A DNA stretch of 39,221 bases from positions 1 to 39,221 of the IMG/VR virus record IMGVR_UViG_3300020122_000125; one strand, 5' to 3'. A program made the position numbers and the translations under genes. The DNA comes from a virus. This document shows positions 7,305 to 13,342 of this stretch, piece by piece (the stretch's first letter is position 1; every line of letters begins with the position of its first letter). The notes beneath the pieces are model-generated. The model ran no database searches and had not been told where the DNA came from. It saw nothing but the letters and a program-made list of their open reading frames with translations.

Positions 7305-7430
7305 GATCTTTTATGTGTCCCAGCGAGCCCCCGCAGGCTAACTGAGACTCTGAATGATAACGATGAACAAATGTCTCAAGAAGGTAAAGGCGTCATCACC
7401 CAGAGCGAATCCGTTGGGAGAAACCAACAC

Positions 7431-7616
7431 CTAATCTATATCCGGTTCTGACAATTTTTCGACCACTTCTTCTGTCGGTTTTACGAATGTTGTCTTGCCA
7501 ATTTGTATTGTATCTCCATTGGGCACCCAGGTAATACCAAGAGTTCGTTCCACAGCCGCTCGGAGGGCTTGTCGCAGTCTAATGAACTGCTCACCGGTTA
7601 GAATGATTGTGGTCAT
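7431..7616 (-). CDS. Small protein of unknown function, last gene of early operon
   Basis: Encodes 61 residues (MTTIILTGEQFIRLRQALRA...). The start overlaps the upstream stop by 4 bases (ATGA), which supports coupled translation. The N-terminal half looks helical and basic (FIRLRQALRAAVERTLG). The C-terminal half is a likely beta hairpin plus an acidic tail. No family is recognised. The stop TAG lies about 130 bases before the terminator that ends the operon. Confidence 0.6.
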   Translation of the reverse strand: MTTIILTGEQFIRLRQALRAAVERTLGITWVPNGDTIQIGKTTFVKPTEEVVEKLSEPDID

Positions 7617-8068
7617 GAGAACACCAATAATAGTTTAAGTCGTTCTTCCGTGATATCGAAAGGTAGCCAAGGTAGAATCATATTCATATCATCATAATCA
7701 TTTTTAACTATCTCTTCTATACAATTACCTTTGAAGTATTGGCACTCTTTTACTTTGATTTCTTTATTGGCAGCATAAATGCTATGATCATTTAGATTCC
7801 ACAGTAGCATGCAAGTTGTGAAATGAATTCTAAAAACGAAATCGCCCCGTTTTTTGAGCAGTCGCGAACCACATGAAGAACATTGTAGCCCATAATCAGA
7901 AATCTCTTTATACTCAACTTTCCATTCACCATTGCATCTTGGACATTTATCATACGGATATTCAGATGTGTCTATTGTAACCGTAGGTTTATCTTGTAGC
8001 CTAACAGCAAGAAATGTTTGGCTATCAGTTTTCATTTTTCGAGTTATCTTTTTGTGCTTTTTACTCAC
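7613..8068 (-). CDS. Zinc-ribbon protein of unknown function
   Basis: Encodes 151 residues from a GTG start that overlaps the upstream HNH stop (GTGA). No strong Shine-Dalgarno is seen, so translation is likely coupled; ATG at 8035 is an alternative. The N-terminus is very basic (SKKHKKITRKMK). Residues 42-45 (CPRC) and 63-66 (CSSC) form a four-cysteine zinc ribbon. The middle (residues 80-110) includes FRIHFTTCMLLWNLNDHSIY. The rest is not recognised. A nucleic-acid-binding role is plausible from the basic tail and zinc ribbon only. Confidence 0.65.
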   Translation of the reverse strand: MSKKHKKITRKMKTDSQTFLAVRLQDKPTVTIDTSEYPYDKCPRCNGEWKVEYKEISDYGLQCSSCGSRLLKKRGDFVFRIHFTTCMLLWNLNDHSIYAANKEIKVKECQYFKGNCIEEIVKNDYDDMNMILPWLPFDITEERLKLLLVFS

Positions 8069-8343
8069 TGGTTTGTCTTTTTCTTATGACAACGCTTGCA
8101 CAATACTTGGAGATTATCCAACGGGCAGAAGAGGCGCTCCATGTAAGTATTCCAATCAACAAAGCTCCCAATTTCCACTATATGATCTACTTGCACCTGT
8201 TTGAGTTTGAATGATTTCTTGCAACTATTGCACTGGTATAAACCGCGAGCAATGCGAGAAGCTTTGATGGCAGCATATCGGGTGGGGCCGCGGAGCCAAG
8301 TTAGCCTAAGTGCAGAGATTATCTTCGTTCTCATCCAATTCAA
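8065..8343 (-). CDS. Small HNH endonuclease
   Basis: Encodes 92 residues. A compact HNH module is visible: CNSC (38-41), QVDHI with Asp53-His54 (first catalytic pair), Asn77 in DNLQVLC, and CKRCH (82-86) followed by KKKT. This matches the small HNH proteins common in phages, which nick or cut DNA with a metal ion held by the His-Asn-His core; four cysteines bind a structural zinc. The N-terminal 36 residues are basic. The start overlaps the upstream gene by about 38 bases; the ATG at 8334 would shorten the overlap. Relatives near terminase genes often assist packaging, but this one is far from the terminase. Confidence 0.8.
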   Translation of the reverse strand: MNWMRTKIISALRLTWLRGPTRYAAIKASRIARGLYQCNSCKKSFKLKQVQVDHIVEIGSFVDWNTYMERLFCPLDNLQVLCKRCHKKKTNQ

Positions 8344-8488
8344 TCTCCACTTCTAATTGTCGATACAGAAAGGCCATTCTCTCAGCTTCGTTATGTCTTT
8401 CCATGCGAGTTTGCATTGCTTGGAACTGGCGCATGGTCAATCTACCAATCATTTGTCTATACGGATTAGTCAATAGTGGATCAATCAT
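8306..8488 (-). CDS. Small helical protein of unknown function
   Basis: Encodes 60 residues from ATG at 8488, preceded by GGAAG and overlapping the upstream stop by 8 bases. An earlier start at 8524 would overlap the upstream gene by 44 bases and is less likely. The product is mostly helical (MRQFQAMQTRMERHNEAERM) with an acidic C-terminus. No family is recognised. It sits in the middle of a chain of overlapping small genes, which supports expression. Confidence 0.55.
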   Translation of the reverse strand: MIDPLLTNPYRQMIGRLTMRQFQAMQTRMERHNEAERMAFLYRQLEVEIELDENEDNLCT

Positions 8489-8645
8489 CTTCCATCTCTT
8501 CCAATATACACATCTTAGCGTCAATCTCTCTTAGATCGGCTGCGCTATCCATGACAGCATGCCAATCTTCCGCCGATACTTTGGAGAGCAGATATTGAAT
8601 CAATGAGGCCCTTTGTTTCTCTAACTTATCAAGTGTGGGGATCAT
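8481..8645 (-). CDS. Small helical protein of unknown function
   Basis: A 54-residue frame from ATG at 8645, immediately after the upstream gene (stop TAA at 8647-8649, one-base gap). The product (MIPTLDKLEKQRASLIQYLL...) is predicted to be helical and ends in an acidic tail. It fills exactly the space between two neighbouring genes and overlaps the next by 8 bases, so it is very likely translated. No family is recognised. Confidence 0.55.
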   Translation of the reverse strand: MIPTLDKLEKQRASLIQYLLSKVSAEDWHAVMDSAADLREIDAKMCILEEMEDD

Positions 8646-8646
8646 A

Positions 8647-8928
8647 TTAGTTTTTCTTATTCGACTCTACGCAGGACGGACAGACATCTTTGTGATCATC
8701 AAAATAGTAATGAGTCTCTTCATCGCCCCAATTGAAATCTAAATAGCAGACATCGCACATGCGCCATTCTTCTACGAAACAATTGTTAGGGCTCTTCTCA
8801 ACCACCAAAGGCATCACATTGGGATTGGAGAGTTGCTCTACCAGGCTATCCCTGAACTTCTGTAGTTGGGCGAGTTGCTTGTCCAGTCTGTCGATTTGAA
8901 CTTGAATATTATCCCTTTTGGTCATCAT
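8647..8928 (-). CDS. Coiled-coil plus zinc-binding small protein
   Basis: Encodes 93 residues. Residues 5-35 are heptad-like (IQVQIDRLDKQLAQLQKFRD), suggesting a coiled coil. Residues 58-61 (CDVC) and 83-86 (CPSC) form a possible zinc ribbon separated by an acidic aromatic loop. Two ATG codons at 8928 and 8925 follow GGGGTGG, so either may be used. It overlaps the upstream gene by 20 bases. The arrangement resembles small phage DNA-associated factors, but nothing specific is recognised. Confidence 0.6.
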   Translation of the reverse strand: MMTKRDNIQVQIDRLDKQLAQLQKFRDSLVEQLSNPNVMPLVVEKSPNNCFVEEWRMCDVCYLDFNWGDEETHYYFDDHKDVCPSCVESNKKN

Positions 8929-9103
8929 TCCACCCCATTATTTTCTTGGACATCTCAATGCTTTCTTGAATGCTCTCCATCTCTTTCAGAATCATCTTCA
9001 TATGATTATTAACGAAACGGAACCATGCAACCATCGCCTCTTCTTTATGGTAGGTGCAGTCAAATACATAGATGCCACAAGGGCAGCACTCTATCTCTTT
9101 CAT
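8909..9103 (-). CDS. Small cysteine-containing helical protein
   Basis: Encodes 64 residues. The start overlaps the upstream stop (ATGA). The N-terminus has CCPCG and a further Cys at residue 16, which could bind a metal. The C-terminal half is a methionine- and lysine-rich amphipathic helix (MKMILKEMESIQESIEMSKK). No family is recognised. Coupled overlap on both sides supports that it is real. Confidence 0.5.
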   Translation of the reverse strand: MKEIECCPCGIYVFDCTYHKEEAMVAWFRFVNNHMKMILKEMESIQESIEMSKKIMGWNDDQKG

Positions 9104-9264
9104 CTCTTCTCCATAACTTCTTTTCGTTTTACATTGGCGAGAAATGCCTTCTCAGTATTTGGATTAGGCACCTTCTCTTGGTATCCATAAGCCATTATTA
9201 GATCGGGTGTTCGCCAATAGGTTTTGTATTGATATTTGCAGGTGCGGTATTCTTCAATCTTCAT
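9100..9264 (-). CDS. Small basic protein of unknown function
   Basis: A 54-residue frame (MKIEEYRTCKYQYKTYWRTP...). Its start shares ATGA with the upstream lipoprotein stop and its stop shares ATGA with the next start, so it exactly fills the gap between them. The product is rich in Tyr and Lys and ends in a basic helix (ANVKRKEVMEKR). No family is recognised. Confidence 0.55.
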   Translation of the reverse strand: MKIEEYRTCKYQYKTYWRTPDLIMAYGYQEKVPNPNTEKAFLANVKRKEVMEKR

Positions 9265-9479
9265 TTATCCCCATTGAATTTCAACTGGATATCTGGTAGG
9301 CAAGATATTCCGTATGATGGGCCAGTTGCGGTGATAAAACAAGTCACACCTCTTTTATCATCATGCCAAGTTACAACATCATATTTGACATGCTCTTGTG
9401 TAGTATCGTGATTACTTTTCATGCAGCTTTCCAAATCACAACCACATAATAGTAAGCATAATGGTAGTAGGTATTTCAT
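9261..9479 (-). CDS. Small lipoprotein
   Basis: Encodes 72 residues. The N-terminus MKYLLPLCLLLCGCDLES is a lipoprotein signal peptide with a lipobox LLCGC; Cys14 would be lipidated after cleavage. Asp at +2 is the inner-membrane retention signal in enteric bacteria, so the mature protein may face the periplasm from the inner membrane. The mature part contains three further cysteines. Early phage lipoproteins are often superinfection-exclusion factors (for example Llp of T5); such a role is plausible but unproven. An outer-membrane spanin is less likely because of position and Asp at +2. It overlaps both neighbours by 4 bases. Confidence 0.65.
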   Translation of the reverse strand: MKYLLPLCLLLCGCDLESCMKSNHDTTQEHVKYDVVTWHDDKRGVTCFITATGPSYGISCLPDIQLKFNGDK

Positions 9480-9961
9480 TTCTTCTCACAGATGATGGTG
9501 AATTTACCCGATGGCCCCATTACTTCTATGTTCCCATCTACCAGTTTGGCATGAGGGGCCTCTTTCAATAAGCGCCCGAAAACCAATTCATGAACTGTCA
9601 TTTCTTTTATGGAGTATCCGTTTCTGGCGGCTCCATTCAGAAAATCTAATATCTTATCTGACTCTGTTGTTTTTGATAGCTTAGCGAATAATGGAGATTC
9701 TCTGTTCCACATTCTGGCAGTCTCGGCAGGATATGTCTCGGTTAATGGATCACCGTGATGTTCCATATTCTCTCGCATAATATCCATGATGGGGCGACCT
9801 TTGGTTTTGACATCTTCAATAGCTTTGGTCAAAACTTGTTCTAACATCGCGTCTTTTAATTGCTGCAAGCGCTCTTCTACGCTTCTCATCCAATCTTCAA
9901 TGGTGCCACAGTTACTAACGCCATCTTTGCCTGGCCAAGTAAATCTCTTATCTTCTCTCAT
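9476..9961 (-). CDS. Protein of unknown function (161 aa)
   Basis: Encodes 161 residues. It overlaps both the upstream gene (ATGA at 9958-9961) and the lipoprotein gene. The product starts with a helical segment (IEDWMRSVEERLQQLKDAML) and ends with a likely small beta sheet (NIEVMGPSGKFTIICEKK). No catalytic motif, membrane span or known family is visible. Its position inside a coupled operon supports expression. Confidence 0.55.
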   Translation of the reverse strand: MREDKRFTWPGKDGVSNCGTIEDWMRSVEERLQQLKDAMLEQVLTKAIEDVKTKGRPIMDIMRENMEHHGDPLTETYPAETARMWNRESPLFAKLSKTTESDKILDFLNGAARNGYSIKEMTVHELVFGRLLKEAPHAKLVDGNIEVMGPSGKFTIICEKK

Positions 9962-10188
9962 TTACTATCTCCATGAACTGGCTGACCATCCACCAACACG
10001 ACTGTCTTAATCTCCACCTTAGAAGTGGCCAATTTATCCAGCGCCACTCCAATTAGAAATCTGGCTAAATCCGAGTTGTTCATCAATCCGCCAAATAGCT
10101 TGACATTGATATCTTGAACTCTGTTGTATTCTGCCTCACTGAACTTAGCGTTCAACTGATGAGTGTGATTTGTTTGCTTGCGTCCCAT
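9958..10188 (-). CDS. Ribbon-helix-helix-like small DNA-binding protein
   Basis: Encodes 76 residues from ATG at 10188, chosen because GAGG precedes it by 6 bases; an upstream in-frame start at 10254 would overlap the HNH gene by 110 bases. The basic N-terminus (MGRKQTNHTHQLNAKFSE) gives a strand followed by helices, EAEYNRVQDINVKL and NNSDLARFLIGVALDKL. This layout fits the MetJ/Arc ribbon-helix-helix fold, whose dimers bind operators through a beta ribbon. The family match is by pattern only. Confidence 0.5.
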   Translation of the reverse strand: MGRKQTNHTHQLNAKFSEAEYNRVQDINVKLFGGLMNNSDLARFLIGVALDKLATSKVEIKTVVLVDGQPVHGDSK

Positions 10189-10753
10189 AAATAGCCTCAA
10201 TTTCGTTTTTGATTTGTTGTAACATGATTGTCTCAATAAGTTCGAGAAAATCATCTTGATGTTTAGATTTTTTCATTTCATTGCAGCGCCAACAAGCGGG
10301 CACACAATTTTCATAATCATGCCCCTTAGAGTTATCAATTCTATCCAACCCATTGTAGGTGAAGCTGTGTTTGACTCGGGCACGATTTGGAGATGACATG
10401 GTATTGGAGGGCGCATCTCCACAATAGACACACGGCTTCTGGCACAAATCAAGAAATTGTTCGAAGGTCAGATTGCTGCCGTCTTCTATGTAGTGTAGAT
10501 AGACCCTATAAGCGATAGCCTGTGGCCCGAAGTTCTTCTTTGTTTTATGCCAGCAACCGCAGGACTGCTTGGCATTGCGATGATCTTTGTATTTGACATG
10601 ACGAGCTTGGGCGGTGATTTTATTACCGCAATCACATTGCCATTCCCAGATGGCCTCACTGCGACCATCACCAGTCTTCTTGGTGCCAATACACCTGATA
10701 GCAGTTAGCTTATTGAATTTCTGACCTGTAATGTCTTTCACTTTACCAGTCAT
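10145..10753 (-). CDS. HNH homing-type endonuclease
   Basis: Encodes 202 residues. The N-terminal part (DITGQKFNKLTAI, then CDCG at 40-43 and SCGC at 64-67) is a DNA-recognition module often found in phage HNH homing endonucleases. The HNH core is at 108-160: CVYC (108-111), GLDRIDN (135-141) and CWRCNEMKK (154-162). Such enzymes cut at a homing site and spread their own gene. The start has AGAAGG upstream. Its 3' end overlaps the next gene by 44 bases, unusual for a homing gene and suggesting long residence in the operon. Confidence 0.85.
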   Translation of the reverse strand: MTGKVKDITGQKFNKLTAIRCIGTKKTGDGRSEAIWEWQCDCGNKITAQARHVKYKDHRNAKQSCGCWHKTKKNFGPQAIAYRVYLHYIEDGSNLTFEQFLDLCQKPCVYCGDAPSNTMSSPNRARVKHSFTYNGLDRIDNSKGHDYENCVPACWRCNEMKKSKHQDDFLELIETIMLQQIKNEIEAIYGTQANKSHSSVER

Positions 10754-11065
10754 TTAGTTGGCCTTCTTGATTAAATCCATTAGGCAACCATCAGTTTCCA
10801 ACTCTGCCTTCAACTCAGAGTTTCCCTTAATCTCCCAAGCATCTTCTGCTTCTACTGCCTGATTATATTCGGCCTGCATTTCTACAGTGATTAGAGATTG
10901 AACTTTCTGGGATCGTTTCAATAACTGATTAGACTCAATCTTAGCGTCGTGATATTCTTGCTTAGCCACCTTTAGCTTCTCTTCGGCCGGCTTGAGAACC
11001 TCTTCTGCTTTTTGTTTGAGCAAATCTCGTAGAACGATAAGTGATGATGTGATGTCTTTATTCAT
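10754..11065 (-). CDS. Coiled-coil protein of unknown function
   Basis: Encodes 103 residues from ATG at 11065, which overlaps the upstream stop by 8 bases; the longer frame from 11101 would overlap the upstream gene by 44 bases. Almost the whole product is heptad-like and charged (KQKAEEVLKPAEEKLKVAKQ, LKRSQKVQSLITVEMQAEY). No family is recognised. It lies between a regulator-like gene and the HNH gene. Confidence 0.55.
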   Translation of the reverse strand: MNKDITSSLIVLRDLLKQKAEEVLKPAEEKLKVAKQEYHDAKIESNQLLKRSQKVQSLITVEMQAEYNQAVEAEDAWEIKGNSELKAELETDGCLMDLIKKAN

Positions 11066-11288
11066 TGCCCCTCCCACAGGTATGAACTTCAATGCAAGCA
11101 CACTCGGACTCTTCTTTTGGCATCAATTTCTTCAAACGAGCCTTGACTGCCTTATCTAAGATGTCTCGAAGCAAATCTCCCATAGTTGGGAACTCGTTTC
11201 GGGGGCTTAAAGTTAGCAGATTGTCAATGGCCGCCTTCAAAGAAGGATCAACTTTAATGTTGATTTGTGCTGTATAACTTGGTTTCAT
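11058..11288 (-). CDS. Ribbon-helix-helix-like regulator
   Basis: Encodes 76 residues. The N-terminal 50 residues have the ribbon-helix-helix pattern: strand TAQINIKVDP, helix SLKAAIDNLLTL, and helix TMGDLLRDILDKAVKARLKK. A Cys-rich tail follows (ECACIEVHTCG). Such proteins dimerise and bind short inverted repeats near promoters. It is one of three RHH-like genes in this operon. The assignment is by pattern. Confidence 0.55.
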   Translation of the reverse strand: MKPSYTAQINIKVDPSLKAAIDNLLTLSPRNEFPTMGDLLRDILDKAVKARLKKLMPKEESECACIEVHTCGRGNE

Positions 11289-11314
11289 GTTATCTTATAT
11301 AACAGGTTATCCAC

Positions 11315-11647
11315 TTATGATTTGTCTTTTTTCGTGGAAAGTGTTTCCAAGAACTCTCGTGGTTCTCCCACAGTTTTATTGGTAACCACCCCATTTTCCA
11401 CTTCATGAACGACATGAATGAACTTTTTCAGTCCCATGATACGAGCAAAATACTCTTCGGGCGTTTTAGAATCTACAGCAGTAGTCCAAACATACTCCCC
11501 AATCAAATCATCAATGACATAACTACCGTCATCTTGCTGAACGGCTTTTAGTTCTTTGGTGAAGATTTCAAGATATCTCTCCCAAGTCTGCTCTCGGGGG
11601 CGGCGGTCATAAACTTCCCTAACCTGGGCGACAGTTATTCTAATCAT
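11315..11647 (-). CDS. Protein of unknown function (110 aa)
   Basis: Encodes 110 residues. The start shares ATGA with the upstream stop at 11644-11647. The product is mixed helix and strand (VYDRRPREQTWERYLEIFTK, then YVIDDLIGEYVWTTAVDS), with no membrane span or known motif. Coupling to the upstream gene suggests the two act together; neither is recognised. Confidence 0.55.
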   Translation of the reverse strand: MIRITVAQVREVYDRRPREQTWERYLEIFTKELKAVQQDDGSYVIDDLIGEYVWTTAVDSKTPEEYFARIMGLKKFIHVVHEVENGVVTNKTVGEPREFLETLSTKKDKS

Positions 11648-11973
11648 TTGGCGTCCCTAATGGCTCGTAGAAATGGCAACAATTGCAAACCAATCTTGGG
11701 CTCATATGGCTGAGTTGGGTGATTGCATAGCTGGTTAATCTTAGCCCAAACATCATCATCTAACTGTAAGTCATCTCCCGGCTTGGCCGTCTTCAGGACA
11801 TCAATTAGTTGCTGACATTTCTCCAGCTCATCCAAACTACCTCCGAAGGCATTGGAGGCCAGTGGGTTATTGATGAGATAGGTGGGGAAATCGAAATCTA
11901 CATCTTTCACTTGATCGCCCACTTGGACATTCTTTAATGTAACGCTTGGTGGGATAGTAATTGTTTTGCTCAT
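11644..11973 (-). CDS. Protein of unknown function (109 aa), tail-adaptor-like sequence feel only
   Basis: Encodes 109 residues with an AAGAG ribosome site before ATG at 11973. The N-terminus is strand-rich (TITIPPSVTLKNVQVGDQV) and the C-terminal half is helical (LDELEKCQQLIDVLKT). No known family or catalytic motif is visible. It begins 38 bases after the stop of the 12012-12599 gene, so it belongs to the same operon. Confidence 0.5.
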   Translation of the reverse strand: MSKTITIPPSVTLKNVQVGDQVKDVDFDFPTYLINNPLASNAFGGSLDELEKCQQLIDVLKTAKPGDDLQLDDDVWAKINQLCNHPTQPYEPKIGLQLLPFLRAIRDAK

Positions 11974-12011
11974 TTAACTCTTCTTTCGTAGGTTATTGTT
12001 TAGAGATGCGA

Positions 12012-12599
12012 TTATAGTATCGTCTCCAGTATTCTCACATTCAAACCAAGTTGAATATATGGTTCGAAATCAAAATCTTCCATGTGGCGGCAATGTGCCA
12101 AATCTCCATAGGTCATTACATATGGTGTGATGTTCTGCATTGGTTCTGGCAGTTCTGTGCTTCGGTCAATAACCAGATTCTTGTTGAGGTATCTGTGGAA
12201 TGCTGCCAACATATGTTCGTTGTTCCAATATTTGATTGAGAAGATTTGATTAGTCTGGTTTTTGATACAGTAGTCGATGAATTGTTTCACTCTTTGACGA
12301 TCCCATTCGGTAGGTTTCGGCATTCCGGGCATTTTGTGTAGGGCACCAATCAATCTTCTGAGATTCTGTAGGTGTGGGTGGCGAGATGGTGAAGTTGCTT
12401 TGCTAAACTGATAGCCGGAGTCTTCATTAGATTCCACCGGCACGACCTCTAATCCAGTCTTAGAAATTATGTAGCCTAAGAACTGATACTCTGTCCAGCT
12501 TTCAACATCCAATGTATCAAATTGATTGCACTTGTCCATAAATTTCAACCATGTCTTCCAGTAAGGCCCTCGTGATGCCTTGTTTTCTTGTATTGTCAC
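12012..12599 (-). CDS. Protein of unknown function (195 aa) under a likely RNA-structure control
   Basis: Encodes 195 residues. I chose GTG at 12599 because GGAG at 12609-12606 lies 6 bases upstream; the longer frame starting with TTG at 12611 would begin inside the ribosome site itself. The product contains many aromatic residues (GPYWKTWLKFMDKCNQF, IFSIKYWNNEHMLAAFHRYL) and Arg/His segments (PSRHPHLQNLRRLIGALHK) but no motif that I can assign. It is the first gene after an internal terminator, so it opens a separately controlled block. A replication or takeover role would fit the position but is speculative. Confidence 0.55.
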   Translation of the reverse strand: MTIQENKASRGPYWKTWLKFMDKCNQFDTLDVESWTEYQFLGYIISKTGLEVVPVESNEDSGYQFSKATSPSRHPHLQNLRRLIGALHKMPGMPKPTEWDRQRVKQFIDYCIKNQTNQIFSIKYWNNEHMLAAFHRYLNKNLVIDRSTELPEPMQNITPYVMTYGDLAHCRHMEDFDFEPYIQLGLNVRILETIL

Positions 12600-12676
12600 A
12601 GTATTCTCCAAATTAGCTAATTTGGAGGCATGGTATATAGTTGTTGGGAAACAACGGAGTTACAGTGCCTCCAAAA
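12600..12676 (-). promoter_or_regulatory. Leader with mutually exclusive stems covering the ribosome site
   Basis: On the minus strand the order is TTTGGAGGCA (12675-12666), then TGCCTCCAAATT (12630-12619), then AATTTGGAG (12614-12606), followed by the GTG at 12599. The middle segment can pair perfectly with the first (10 bp) or with the third (11 bp, a perfect 22-base palindrome at 12606-12627). The third carries the Shine-Dalgarno. GTTGTT/AACAAC (12640-12655) forms a hairpin between the first two. TATATA at 12639-12634 could be a -10 box, which would place the start within the palindrome; no good -35 is seen. Confidence 0.6.
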
Positions 12677-12678
12677 CG

Positions 12679-12711
12679 AAAAGCAGTCGGTGTCCAGCCG
12701 GCTGCTTTTTT
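12679..12711. terminator. Bidirectional terminator inside the early operon
   Basis: AAAAGCAG (12679-12686) pairs with CTGCTTTT (12702-12709), extended by CGG/CCG across a single mismatch, with a 7-base loop. The plus side ends in six T (12706-12711). The minus side runs into TTTTCGTTTT. It directly follows the RHH-like gene on the minus strand and separates it from the downstream block. Confidence 0.75.
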
Positions 12712-12995
12712 CATTCTGTGGGTGGTAGTTTTGGTGATAGATTAGCGAAGTCTTGCATTTCGATTTGCCCAGTCTCTTTCAGCATAATCACAGACTCTGT
12801 ATTGATCTTATATTCTTCTGTCAGTGATTTGATGCCGCGTTTAAGAATCAATGAAACAATGTCTTGCTTGGTGGCAGAGACATCATGCACATCTTCAAAT
12901 GCCATCATTATTAGGCGTATGCCTTCCGCCTGTTCTTTGGTAATTCGAACATGCAATTGTTTGACTTCCGCCACCTCTTCATGGAAATTCTTCAT
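12711..12995 (-). CDS. Ribbon-helix-helix-like regulator, first gene of the early operon
   Basis: Encodes 94 residues. Residues 12-60 fit a ribbon-helix-helix domain: strand KQLHVRITKEQ, a helix through GIRLIMMAF, then SATKQDIVSLILKRGIKSL. A less ordered acidic tail follows. The gene is flanked by a terminator downstream and by the iteron-bearing control region upstream, which is the typical place for an early repressor. It could bind the GAAAGTGC iterons or the palindromes at 12606-12655. This is inferred from position. AGG lies about 5 bases before the ATG. Confidence 0.55.
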   Translation of the reverse strand: MKNFHEEVAEVKQLHVRITKEQAEGIRLIMMAFEDVHDVSATKQDIVSLILKRGIKSLTEEYKINTESVIMLKETGQIEMQDFANLSPKLPPTE

Positions 12996-13078
12996 AATAC
13001 CTAAGCCTCGTGTTTATGTTGTATAGGCTTCTATATCATGAATTTAGAAATTGTAATTGCGAAGAATTTGGCCGCATC

Positions 13079-13193
13079 GAAAGTGCATCTGAAAGTGCTA
13101 CTGATCTTATAATACAACTCTCGTTGAGTTGATCAGATAAACTATACGTTAGTATTTCTGCAGTTAATAAGTAGCACTTTCGAGAGCACTTTC
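13079..13193. repeat. Four GAAAGTGC iterons in a large inverted repeat
   Basis: GAAAGTGC occurs at 13079-13086 and 13091-13098, 12 bases apart. Its reverse complement GCACTTTC occurs at 13174-13181 and 13186-13193, also 12 bases apart. The inner arms extend to a perfect 12-bp inverted repeat (13091-13102 with 13170-13181). The 12-base spacing puts each pair on about the same face of the helix. This is a typical arrangement for cooperative binding by a regulator or replication initiator. Confidence 0.85.
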
Positions 13194-13264
13194 AGAAAGA
13201 CCACTCAAATGTAGAAAATATAAACAGAGGTCAAGGCGACTAACTTGCCCAATATACAAAAGAA

Positions 13265-13302
13265 CTCTCTAATTAGGAGAGCGCGAGAACCTAAGGTTCT
13301 CG
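13265..13302 (-). terminator. Tandem hairpins, likely terminator of the sigma-like gene
   Basis: CGAGAACC (13284-13291) and GGTTCTCG (13295-13302) form a perfect 8-bp stem with loop TAA. CTCTC (13265-13269) and GAGAG (13277-13281) form a second stem. Read on the minus strand they follow the gene ending at 13343 and are followed by TTCTTTTG. The T tract is imperfect, so this may be a processing site or a partial terminator. Confidence 0.5.
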
Positions 13303-13342
13303 TCTATACACATTTGTAAGAGTAGTACGACAGTAGCCAGTA

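Larger units (their letters stand above)
6893..7430. other. Structured non-coding stretch between converging operons
   Basis: No convincing protein gene lies here. It holds many inverted repeats: GAAGCTA/TAGCTTC (6928-6946), a 12-position stem at 6977-7006, CTGTT..AACAG enclosing the palindrome GTTTGATCAAAC (7071-7094), TCTAAG/CTTAGA (7241-7264), the terminator at 7271-7304 and TGAGAC/GTCTCA (7343-7378). A tRNA-like element and a probable tRNA lie within it. The plus-strand late genes end at 6892 and the minus-strand operon ends at 7431, so this is the meeting point of two transcripts. Confidence 0.7.
12996..13342. promoter_or_regulatory. AT-rich control region between early operon and sigma-like gene
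   Basis: A 347-base stretch with no convincing gene. It holds four GAAAGTGC iterons as a large inverted repeat (13079-13193), a nested CTGATC..GATCAG and CAACTC/GAGTTG hairpin (13101-13136) and a TATAAT at 13108-13113 on the plus strand without a clear -35. Two hairpins at 13265-13302 follow the sigma-like gene. It must hold the promoter of the minus-strand operon and may hold the replication origin. Confidence 0.55.

Noticed and set aside
12600-12611. TTG start at 12611 for the 12012 gene
   Set aside because: The TTG lies inside the palindrome and overlaps the ribosome site; GTG at 12599 has GGAG at 6-base spacing.
13039-13113. 24-codon frame in the control region
   Set aside because: It is short, without a ribosome site, and its codons are the iterons themselves.
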